Both the position numbers and the translations under genes were made by a program. Source: Clostridiales bacterium (GTDB lineage Bacteria > Bacillota > Clostridia > Christensenellales > Christensenellaceae). Taken from it: a DNA stretch of 12,483 nucleotides. Under the pieces are notes generated by a model that saw only the letters and a program-made list of their open reading frames with translations, was not told the DNA's origin and did no database searches. Below are positions 6,155 to 12,483 of this stretch, piece after piece. The number at the start of each line of letters is the position of its first letter. Within the stretch, counting starts at the first letter, position 1. The stretch is taken from the NCBI GenBank assembly GCA_003343685.1, contig QAKS01000031.1, positions 1 through 12,483 on the forward strand. Direction: 5' to 3'.

Positions 6155-8360
6155 ACATTGCCTCCGCCTCAATCCGATCGCCGTCTGCCGTAAAAGTGAT
6201 CTGTCCGTTTTCTCCTGTGTTATATACAAATCCGCTTCCCAGCCTGTCCAGCACTTGCGCGCTGCCGCCCCTTGCAGACTGTATCACAGTATAATCCTGC
6301 CCGACGCGGTCTGTCAATCCGCGGCCGGTAGAGCCGTCCTTCCCGTTTCTGCCCGCCACAAGGATTTCTGCCGAAATATCTCCGCCGATCAGCCCCTCGT
6401 CATAGAGCGCGGCATCGGTCATAAACAGACACAGCCCTCTTCCTTTATGGACAAGGCGCGCCACCATGCCGCTCTTCCCGCTCACATATTTTATCTCGAT
6501 GCAGGTGTTTTCGTCAACCGCCACCGTATCTCCCTCAGACAGCGCTGTAATCTTTTCCCCGCTGTATTTCGCCGCCAATGCATAAGCGCCGTCCTCGCCT
6601 GTATAGATAGAGCCCGCTCTGCCGCCGCTCACCAGCGCGTCCAAGCCGGCCGCATGGTCCGTGTCTCCCTTTGTAATAACCGTTTTTTGCGGGACAACGC
6701 TGTTTTTTACGGCATAGCCGTAAATATCCGCTCCCGCATCTATCACTGCACAGCCGCCCGCCGCCGTGGAAACAACCGCAGAGCATTTATCGCCTCCGTT
6801 CAGGAATACTATTTGCACGTCGCCCCTCCACTGGGACGGAAGGACAAAGCAGATTATCGCCGCAGCGGCACAGAAACCGCCGGCAGCTGCTCTCATCCAC
6901 TTTCTGCTGTAAAAAACGTTTGTTTTTGAGACCAGCCAAACGCCCGCCAGCACAATCAGCGCCGCCAACGGATATGTGCTGGGCAGCTCTACGCCGAACT
7001 CCGGCAGCCAATCCGAACCGCCCGCAAAAAATCTGAGAACATCTACAATCCAGCCCCCAACCGCACCTGCCCACAAAAATACCCCGGGAAAGATCAGATA
7101 CAGAGCCGATAACACGAGCAGCACCGGAAGAGCAGCGCTGACGAACGGGATAACCGCCAGATTCAGCAGCAGGGACGGCATCCAAAAGTAGTTGTTGACA
7201 TTTGCCACATAAGGCAGCGTGCATACCGTAACAGCCGCAGAGGCACGAATCGCTCCCAAAAATTTATCCTTTGCCGTGGGCATTTTCTCGTCATACAGGT
7301 TGGCGTTTCCGTCCGGCGACACGCAAATTATCCCGAACACTGCAGAAAAAGAAAACTGAAAGCCCAGATCAAATATGACAGCCGGATTTGGCAGAACAAC
7401 CGCAAAAAATGCGATGGCAAGCCCCGTCATGCTGTCGTATTTCCATGCCGCGCATTGAGACAGCAATACGCATACACAAAGAACGCCTGCCCGTACTGCC
7501 GATATTTTCATACCGGTCAGCATTAGATAGGCGAGAAGTGCCGTCAGCGTCAGCACTATCGTGAGATAATACGGCGCCTTGATCCGCTTCAGAAAATAAA
7601 ATAGCCCGAATATGATAATCCCGATATGCAGCCCCGAAAGAGCCAGCACATGCGATATTCCAGAGGCAATAAAGCCGTCGTTTTCCACATCCGTAACCGA
7701 TTCGGTATCGCCCAGAATGAGAGCCTTTACAATTGACGATCTCGACCCGTACAGCTCGTCCAGTCTTTTTCCAATCGTCGCTCTCGCCCCTCGCGCAGCT
7801 GCAAAAACATCATGGGCATGCCCCGTAACCACAAACCCTTCGCACGTGGCTCGATACAGCACATTATTTGCCGCGCAGTACTGTCTGTCGTCAAAGGCAA
7901 ATCTGTATGCTCTCTTTTTCGGCAGCGACAGCTTTGCCTTAGGGATACTGATATAGTCGTCCGTCTCAGGAATCTTTTCATCATAAAATGTGATAAAAAC
8001 ATCGTTGTTCAGCGATTCCTGCTCTATTTTTATCTCCGACAGTCTGACAACCGTGTTTTTTGAATTGCGCGATACTTCCGTCACCCTTCCGGTCAGAGCA
8101 TATTCTCCCTCAACGTTCCAATCCGCTTTGGACGCCGTATACTGCATCGATGCACACCCCGCCAGAAACACCGCTGCGGCAAGCAGCCATTTGACCATTC
8201 CTGTCCGGTCTGCCGCCAGCAGAAGAGCGATCGCGGCCACAAAAAAAGCGCATGATGCCACGGCTGCTATCAGCCAGTTCAGCTCTGCGCTCCATCCGAC
8301 AATCGCTCCTGAAAGAAAGGCCACTGCCGCAAAAAACACCGGCCTGTATGCCGACGTCAT
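6141..8360 (-). CDS. comEC: ComEC/Rec2-type DNA uptake channel with degenerate MBL domain
   Basis: ComEC forms the membrane channel that carries single-stranded DNA into the cytoplasm during natural transformation. The 739-residue protein has the full three-part layout. First come N-terminal membrane helices (about 7-70) and a DUF4131/OB-like domain (about 80-180). Next is the Competence domain with the signature SGISHVLALSGLHIGI at 233-248, KISAVRAGVL at 285-294, and many helices up to about 505. Last is a C-terminal region (about 512-739) laid out like a metallo-beta-lactamase domain. In that last part the usual metal-binding motifs are largely lost: FLNGGDKC instead of FLDVGQGD, KGDTDH instead of HxDxDH at 564-569, and no HHGS. 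The domain is therefore probably not a working hydrolase. ATG 8360 follows the MBL-fold gene by 3 nt with GAGGTG as RBS. ComEA and ComFA are not in the window. Confidence 0.94.
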   Translation of the reverse strand: MTSAYRPVFFAAVAFLSGAIVGWSAELNWLIAAVASCAFFVAAIALLLAADRTGMVKWLLAAAVFLAGCASMQYTASKADWNVEGEYALTGRVTEVSRNSKNTVVRLSEIKIEQESLNNDVFITFYDEKIPETDDYISIPKAKLSLPKKRAYRFAFDDRQYCAANNVLYRATCEGFVVTGHAHDVFAAARGARATIGKRLDELYGSRSSIVKALILGDTESVTDVENDGFIASGISHVLALSGLHIGIIIFGLFYFLKRIKAPYYLTIVLTLTALLAYLMLTGMKISAVRAGVLCVCVLLSQCAAWKYDSMTGLAIAFFAVVLPNPAVIFDLGFQFSFSAVFGIICVSPDGNANLYDEKMPTAKDKFLGAIRASAAVTVCTLPYVANVNNYFWMPSLLLNLAVIPFVSAALPVLLVLSALYLIFPGVFLWAGAVGGWIVDVLRFFAGGSDWLPEFGVELPSTYPLAALIVLAGVWLVSKTNVFYSRKWMRAAAGGFCAAAAIICFVLPSQWRGDVQIVFLNGGDKCSAVVSTAAGGCAVIDAGADIYGYAVKNSVVPQKTVITKGDTDHAAGLDALVSGGRAGSIYTGEDGAYALAAKYSGEKITALSEGDTVAVDENTCIEIKYVSGKSGMVARLVHKGRGLCLFMTDAALYDEGLIGGDISAEILVAGRNGKDGSTGRGLTDRVGQDYTVIQSARGGSAQVLDRLGSGFVYNTGENGQITFTADGDRIEAEAMYETW
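6161..6165 (-). promoter_or_regulatory. Ribosome binding site within comEC that fixes the holA start
   Basis: GGAGG on the minus strand, 6 nt before the holA ATG at 6154 and still inside the comEC coding sequence. It decides the start against a longer in-frame candidate at 6229. Confidence 0.75.
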
Positions 8361-8363
8361 TTT

Positions 8364-9083
8364 TCACAACACCTCGTAAGTTTTGCCCTCTTCCGCCAGC
8401 TCTGAATTTTCCGTCAATTCCGAAATGATGTCAAGCTCCGAGTAAACAGGGCTCAAATGTGTAACAATCGTTCGTCTTGCCTTCGCTCCCGCCTTACCTG
8501 CACAGGCCGCCGTCATATGCGGCGCATTTTTTCCCCCATGAATTTCCAACAGGCCGCCGTCCGCCAAAAAAATATCGGCATTGTATGCCAGCTTATAAAC
8601 GTTGTCGTTCAGTGTCGTATCTCCCGTATAGGCGATCTTTGCCCCGCCGGAAAAAATTTCAAAGCCATATGACTCGACGGGGTGCGTCATTTGAGAACAA
8701 ACCACTTTCATGTTCCCCACCACTGTCTCCGAAAAATCGTGTATCACTGTCACGGAAAAGCAGTCTCCGCCCGCCGTCACCGTCTGGAATACCTCCTGCG
8801 GCGATCCGGGCAGATACAGCGGTATCTGCGGAATATCAAAGCCTCTCATCCTCGACTGTCCGATAGCATATTTCAGAATCTGTATGTCCGACATATGGTC
8901 GTAATGCAAATGGGACAGAAAGATTGCGTCTATACCGGAAATGGAATGAGCTTCCAGAAAATTGGCAAGAGAACCGTTCCCCATGTCCAGCAGGATGTTT
9001 GTTCCCTCATGTGATACCAGATAGGAAGAACACGCGCCCCTCCTTGCAAAAGGGCCATGGCACCCCAAAACCGTCAGCTTCAT
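8364..9083 (-). CDS. MBL-fold metallohydrolase (RNase Z/YhfI-like)
   Basis: A 239-residue soluble protein of the metallo-beta-lactamase superfamily, closest in layout to the RNase Z-like/YhfI group. All metal-binding motifs are visible: SHLHYDH at 57-63 (His58, His60, Asp62, His63), His134 in MTHPVES, Asp155 in YTGDT, and His209 in VTHLSP. APHMTA at 187-192 occupies the position of the HMT/HLT motif common in this group. A hydrolase acting on a phosphodiester or similar ester is likely, but the substrate cannot be told. True RNase Z is longer and carries an exosite arm, which I do not see. The ATG overlaps the plsX stop by 4 nt, with GGAG 8 nt upstream inside plsX, and comEC starts 3 nt after the stop, so it is embedded in the operon. 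Confidence 0.85.
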   Translation of the reverse strand: MKLTVLGCHGPFARRGACSSYLVSHEGTNILLDMGNGSLANFLEAHSISGIDAIFLSHLHYDHMSDIQILKYAIGQSRMRGFDIPQIPLYLPGSPQEVFQTVTAGGDCFSVTVIHDFSETVVGNMKVVCSQMTHPVESYGFEIFSGGAKIAYTGDTTLNDNVYKLAYNADIFLADGGLLEIHGGKNAPHMTAACAGKAGAKARRTIVTHLSPVYSELDIISELTENSELAEEGKTYEVL

Positions 9084-10075
9084 ATGGCCTTCTCCAGCTT
9101 TTCTCTGATCTGCTCCACGACCTTGGCTTCCGCAAAGCTTCTCGCCTGCCGAATCGCATTCATAATAGCGTTGGCATTCGAACTGCCGTGCGCCTTTACA
9201 ACTCCCGCATTGACGCCCAGCATCAGTGCGCCGCCATATTCCGTATAATCCATCTTTTTCTTAAAAGAGGAAAATGCCGGCTTTGACAGAGCCGCGCCCA
9301 GTTTTGCGCGTGTCGTACTCATGAGTTCATCCTTCAGCATGGTCATCAGCGCCTTCGCCGTCCCCTCCAGGAACTTCATGACGATATTGCCGACAAATCC
9401 ATCGCACACCGCTACATCGGCGCAGTCCAGCAGGATATCTCTTCCTTCCAGATTCCCGACAAAATTGACGTCCGTCTTTGTCAGCAGCTGATACACCTCT
9501 TTTGTCAGGCTGTTGCCCTTCTCCTCCTCTGCGCCGTTGTTGATCAGGCCGACCCTCGGGTTTTTAATTCCCATGATCGTCTCCATATAGATGCTTCCCA
9601 TAATGGCAAACTGCTGCAGGTAAACCGGCTTGCAGTCAATATTTGCGCCGCAGTCAACAAGCAGGATACCTTTTCCGGTTGTCGGAAGAATCGGCGCAAG
9701 AGCAGGCCTCTCCACACCCTTCGCCCGGCGGACAATCATCGTCGCGCCCGCTATGGTCGCGCCGGTGCTTCCGGCAGTCAAAAAAACGTCCCCCCTTCCG
9801 TCCGCCACCAGCTGCATACCGACCACGAGAGAGGAATCCTTTTTCTTTCTGATTGCCGCCACGGGCGGCTCCGCCATTTCGATTTCCTCCCGCGCGTTTA
9901 CAATCTCAAACCTGTCTTTCGGCATATCGTCGGAAAGAAAGCGCTCAATGACCTCCTTTTTTCCAACGAACGTGATAAATACGTCCGAAAATCTGTCCAA
10001 AGCCAGCCTTGCGCCGTCTATAATCGCCTTGGGCGCGTTGTCGCCGCCCATTGCGTCGAGAATAATTCTATACAT
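9080..10075 (-). CDS. plsX: Phosphate acyltransferase PlsX
   Basis: PlsX converts acyl-ACP and phosphate into acyl-phosphate, the acyl donor that PlsY uses for the first step of phospholipid synthesis; it is a peripheral enzyme at the inner membrane face. The 331 residues match the family's usual length. Conserved blocks are DAMGGDNAP at 7-15, MAEPPVAAIRKKKDSS at 67-82, LTAGSTGA at 99-106, LLVDCGAN at 138-145, GLINNGAEEEKG at 176-187, VCDGFVGN at 223-230 and YGGALMLGV at 280-288. plsX often neighbours fapR, fabD or acpP in Firmicutes; here none is next to it, and it sits between a small membrane protein (15 nt upstream) and an MBL-fold gene (4-nt overlap). ATG 10075 is preceded by AAGGGACAGG. 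Confidence 0.97.
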   Translation of the reverse strand: MYRIILDAMGGDNAPKAIIDGARLALDRFSDVFITFVGKKEVIERFLSDDMPKDRFEIVNAREEIEMAEPPVAAIRKKKDSSLVVGMQLVADGRGDVFLTAGSTGATIAGATMIVRRAKGVERPALAPILPTTGKGILLVDCGANIDCKPVYLQQFAIMGSIYMETIMGIKNPRVGLINNGAEEEKGNSLTKEVYQLLTKTDVNFVGNLEGRDILLDCADVAVCDGFVGNIVMKFLEGTAKALMTMLKDELMSTTRAKLGAALSKPAFSSFKKKMDYTEYGGALMLGVNAGVVKAHGSSNANAIMNAIRQARSFAEAKVVEQIREKLEKAI

Positions 10076-10090
10076 ATGGCCTGTCCCTTT

Positions 10091-10408
10091 TTATTTCAGA
10101 TATTTTCCGAAGCGCTTGCGGAATAATACGATATATACAACGATGATAACCACAGCGGCTATAATGCTCGCAAAAGTAAATATCTTCGTCGCGCTTCCCA
10201 GCAGATTAAAATACTCGATTGCCGAGCTCAGGAGCAAAAGCGGCCCCAAAATGAATAAAAACCTGCGCAAAAGTGCATTTGCCTCCGCCTGTATTGCCTT
10301 GGGATAATCATTTTTATATGCCGCTCCCTTGCCCGCTATTGCCGCGTATGTTGCATAACCTCCAATGACAACATTGAAGATAATCAGCATATTGTCCATT
10401 CCTTCCAT
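10091..10408 (-). CDS. Small membrane protein with three predicted helices, unknown function
   Basis: A 105-residue hydrophobic protein that I do not recognise. Three hydrophobic stretches stand out: about 7-25 (MLIIFNVVIGGYATYAAIAG region), 49-68 (RFLFILGPLLLLSSA region) and 74-96 (a long Ile/Val-rich helix), followed by the basic tail RKRFGKYLK. The loop between helices 1 and 2 is polar and contains charged and Ala-rich residues (about 27-47). With positive residues at the end, the C-terminus is probably cytoplasmic and the N-terminus outside, without a cleaved signal. ATG 10408 has AGGAGTG upstream; an ATG three codons later (10399) is a less likely start. It lies 17 nt after cysS and 15 nt before plsX, so it is co-transcribed and is a plausible membrane accessory, but no function can be claimed. 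Confidence 0.8.
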   Translation of the reverse strand: MEGMDNMLIIFNVVIGGYATYAAIAGKGAAYKNDYPKAIQAEANALLRRFLFILGPLLLLSSAIEYFNLLGSATKIFTFASIIAAVVIIVVYIVLFRKRFGKYLK

Positions 10409-10425
10409 TCGTTGACACTCCTGTT

Positions 10426-11817
10426 TTAAATTTTTGTTATTTTTACACCGTCCGGCGTATCTTTCAGTTCATAGCCCTTTTCTTTAATGGCGTCGCGCAG
10501 CTCATCTGCCAATGCCCAGTTTTTCTCGCTTCTGGCCTGTGTGCGTTTCTCCGCCAGTTCCGTAATCTCCGCCGGAATGCTTTCATCCCCCTCTTTTTTC
10601 AGCAGACCCAGAACATCCAGCAGTTCCTCCAGAACTGCCAACGCCTTTTTCGCTTCTTCCGCGTCGCCCCCTTCTCCAAACACAGTGTTCAGCTCCTTGA
10701 CAAAGTCAAAGATCACACCGATCGCGTCGGCCGTATTCATATCGTCGTCCATCGCTTCCGTAAAGCGCTGCCGTATCGCATCGCAGTTCGGCGCTTTTGT
10801 TTCGCATAACTTCCCGTTTCCGGCGACAAACCTCAGATTATCACGGCAATTCTCAATTCTTTCGAAGGCGCTTTCCGCCTGCTCCAGGGATTCTTCTGAA
10901 AAGTTGATGGGATTTCTGTACTGGGACGACAGCATAAACAATCTCACCGCCACAAGGTCATATTTTTTCGACAATTCGCGAACCGTCAGGAAGTTCCCCT
11001 TTGATTTGCTCATTTTCGTGCCGTCTATATTGATATATCCGTTGTGCATCCAGTATCTTGCAAAGGGTTTCCCCGTCGCGCCCTCGCTCTGGGCAATCTC
11101 ATTATCGTGATGAGGGAATTTCAAGTCCTGCCCGCCGCCGTGAATGTCAAAGGTATCTCCAAGATACTTCTGGCTCATAGCGCTGCATTCAATGTGCCAC
11201 CCCGGGCGTCCCTCGCTGAACGGGCTTTCCCAGAAGGGTTCTCCGTCCTTTTTCGCCTTCCACAGAGCAAAGTCCATCGGGTCGCGCTTCACGTCGTCCA
11301 AATCACCGACTCTGTTGGACGCTCCCAGCTCCAAATCCTCCAAATCCTGACCCGACAGCCTTCCGTAAGACGGAAAGCTTTCCACACTGTAGTAAACATC
11401 TCCGTTTTTCGCCACATACGCATGTCCGGTCTCAATCAGCTTTGAAATCAGACCGACAATATCCGCAATGTGCTCTGTCGCCCGCGGATGTACTGTCGCC
11501 GGCAGTACGTTCAGCCCCTGCGCATCCTTATAATATTCCTCAATAAAGCGGTCTCCAAGTTTCTTGACCGTCGTACCCTGCTCCGCCGCCGCCTTGATCA
11601 TTTTGTCGTCTATATCCGTAAAGTTCTGGACAAACGTAACCTTATAGCCTCTGTATTCAAAATACCTTCTCAGCGTATCGAATACTACGAACGGACGCGC
11701 ATTCCCGATATGAAAAAAATTGTATACAGTAGGCCCGCACGCATAAATTTTGACCTCTCCTTCTTTGAGAGGTATAAATTCTTCTTTCTTTTTCGTCAAT
11801 GTATTAAAAATTTTCAT
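10426..11817 (-). CDS. cysS: Cysteinyl-tRNA synthetase
   Basis: A class I aminoacyl-tRNA synthetase that charges tRNA-Cys. The 463-residue length is standard. Residues seen: zinc ligands Cys27 (YACGPTVYN), Cys211 (GWHIECSAM), His236 and Glu240 (FPHHDNE); the HIGN nucleotide-binding motif at 36-39; [19 protein letters not shown] at 227-245; and KMSKS at 268-272. The C-terminal anticodon-binding region is full length and shows [26 protein letters not shown], typical of CysRS. ATG 11817 has GGAGG 6 nt upstream. It begins the operon that continues through plsX, comEC and holA. Many Firmicutes cysS genes are controlled by a T-box leader, but the promoter is only about 22-27 nt before the ATG, so there is no room for one here. 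Confidence 0.98.
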   Translation of the reverse strand: MKIFNTLTKKKEEFIPLKEGEVKIYACGPTVYNFFHIGNARPFVVFDTLRRYFEYRGYKVTFVQNFTDIDDKMIKAAAEQGTTVKKLGDRFIEEYYKDAQGLNVLPATVHPRATEHIADIVGLISKLIETGHAYVAKNGDVYYSVESFPSYGRLSGQDLEDLELGASNRVGDLDDVKRDPMDFALWKAKKDGEPFWESPFSEGRPGWHIECSAMSQKYLGDTFDIHGGGQDLKFPHHDNEIAQSEGATGKPFARYWMHNGYINIDGTKMSKSKGNFLTVRELSKKYDLVAVRLFMLSSQYRNPINFSEESLEQAESAFERIENCRDNLRFVAGNGKLCETKAPNCDAIRQRFTEAMDDDMNTADAIGVIFDFVKELNTVFGEGGDAEEAKKALAVLEELLDVLGLLKKEGDESIPAEITELAEKRTQARSEKNWALADELRDAIKEKGYELKDTPDGVKITKI

Positions 11818-11838
11818 AGAAGCCTCCAGACAAAGTTA

Positions 11839-11867
11839 ATTATAGTACAAACGTCAAAATATGTCCA
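11839..11867 (-). promoter_or_regulatory. Sigma-A-type promoter for the cysS-holA operon
   Basis: On the minus strand TGGACA (11867-11862) and a perfect TATAAT (11844-11839) are separated by 17 nt. The predicted start is near 11832, giving a leader of about 15 nt that holds the GGAGG ribosome binding site before ATG 11817. The -35 half lies within the last codons of the upstream metallophosphoesterase gene. Confidence 0.6.
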
Positions 11868-12483
11868 TCTCTTTCAGAGAAAAACGAAGATGGTCGCAGG
11901 ATGTCAGCACATATCTGATCCCGTTAAGCTTCACATTGGCATATTCCTTTGAAAGCGCTGCCGTCCCGTGAATATGCCCGTACAGGACGGTAGGAACCTC
12001 GTATTTTTCGACAAGCTCCGTAAATGGAGATTCTGAAAAGCTGCGGGAAAAGGGAGGAAAGTGAGTCAGCACAACGATCGGCTTTTTTTTCTTTGCCGCA
12101 GCCTCCAGCGACATTCTTAGCCGTCCCAGCTCTCTGTCATAGATTTTCCGGTCGTTGCTGTCAAAATGGTCCGCGTCCTCCTGCTGCCAGCCCCGCGTGC
12201 CGGCAAATACTGCGCCGCCGATCTCTACACAGTCATTCTGAAGAAAAAACGTATTCCCATCCAGCATGGCTCTCGTTTTTGCAAGCGACGTATGCCAATA
12301 GTCGTGATTGCCGCGTATCATCACCTTTTTCCCGGGCAGGGAGCGTATGGCAGAGATGTCCGGTTCAAATTCATCGTATTTCATCGCCCAGCTGATATCC
12401 CCGCATATGGCCACTGCGTCATTTTCTTCCACCTTTTCTCTCCAGTCCGCAGCTATCTTTTCCCAATGACCCTCCCAATGGGA
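11854..12483 (-). CDS. Calcineurin-like metallophosphoesterase, N-terminus beyond window
   Basis: The frame is open to the right edge, so 209 residues plus the stop are visible and the first part, with the usual DxH metal motif, lies outside. The visible part begins SHWEGHWEKIAADW, a segment found near the N-terminus of a common clostridial phosphoesterase family. Metallophosphoesterase motifs follow: CGDISWAM (metal-binding Asp), RGNHDYWH, THFPP and GHIHG, giving most of the di-metal site. Such proteins are soluble phosphomonoesterases or phosphodiesterases; the substrate is unknown and 'serine/threonine phosphatase' labels for the family are unproven. A GTG at 12432 is in frame but internal, since the family continues upstream. 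It lies 36 nt before cysS; the cysS promoter overlaps its 3' end. Confidence 0.88.
   Translation of the reverse strand, partial: SHWEGHWEKIAADWREKVEENDAVAICGDISWAMKYDEFEPDISAIRSLPGKKVMIRGNHDYWHTSLAKTRAMLDGNTFFLQNDCVEIGGAVFAGTRGWQQEDADHFDSNDRKIYDRELGRLRMSLEAAAKKKKPIVVLTHFPPFSRSFSESPFTELVEKYEVPTVLYGHIHGTAALSKEYANVKLNGIRYVLTSCDHLRFSLKEMDIF

Noticed and set aside
6155..6229. 25-residue N-terminal extension of holA
   Set aside because: ATG 6154 has GGAGG 6 nt upstream and matches the family start; the extension is just comEC sequence in another frame.
9630..10307. 225-codon plus-strand frame antisense to plsX and the small membrane protein
   Set aside because: Overlaps two well-supported genes on the other strand and resembles no protein family; similar long antisense frames over comEC, holA and cysS were rejected for the same reason.
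1..12483. Mobile element, CRISPR array, phage defence or other novel multi-gene system
   Set aside because: All genes except two are recognisable core functions in a largely conserved order; no transposase, spaced repeats, att-like sites or compositional shift was seen.

Overview
The window looks like chromosomal core sequence from an endospore-forming member of the Firmicutes, most likely a clostridial lineage. The support is four sporulation or germination genes (gpr, spoIIP, yqfC, yqfD), Firmicutes-type ribosome binding sites, and the comEC-holA-rpsT-gpr-spoIIP order that is conserved in Bacillus and Clostridia. I see no tRNA, rRNA, insertion sequence, prophage or CRISPR array.

Reading along the minus strand from the right edge: a metallophosphoesterase that runs off the window (11854-12483) is followed by a very tight block, cysS - small three-helix membrane protein - plsX - MBL-fold hydrolase - comEC - holA (11817 down to 5162). 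Gaps are 17 and 15 nt, then a 4-nt overlap, a 3-nt gap and a 14-nt overlap, so this reads as one operon with a sigma-A-like promoter just before cysS. rpsT is the only plus-strand gene (4806-5057). It has its own promoter and a good intrinsic terminator, lies tail to tail with holA, and is divergent from gpr.

Leftward, gpr and spoIIP are followed by murI, yqfC and yqfD. spoIIP has a sigma-E-like promoter that overlaps the gpr stop codon. murI has a near-consensus vegetative promoter so close to its ATG that its mRNA would be practically leaderless. In Bacillus the genes after spoIIP are lepA and hemN; here murI-yqfC-yqfD take that place. yqfD is followed by about 240 bases without a gene, and then by a partial gene for an exported or lipoprotein-like protein of unknown function at the left edge, with its own promoter.

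Functionally the block mixes housekeeping (cysteinyl-tRNA, phospholipid synthesis, DNA polymerase III clamp loading, ribosomal protein S20, D-glutamate for peptidoglycan), DNA uptake (ComEC), and sporulation (engulfment hydrolase SpoIIP, SASP protease GPR, YqfC/YqfD). The most notable protein-level observation is that the C-terminal metallo-beta-lactamase domain of ComEC has lost nearly all of its metal-binding motifs, while the gene 3 nt upstream encodes a separate MBL-fold protein with a complete motif set. I did not find a convincing previously undescribed system; the findings are mostly about gene regulation and this ComEC anomaly.
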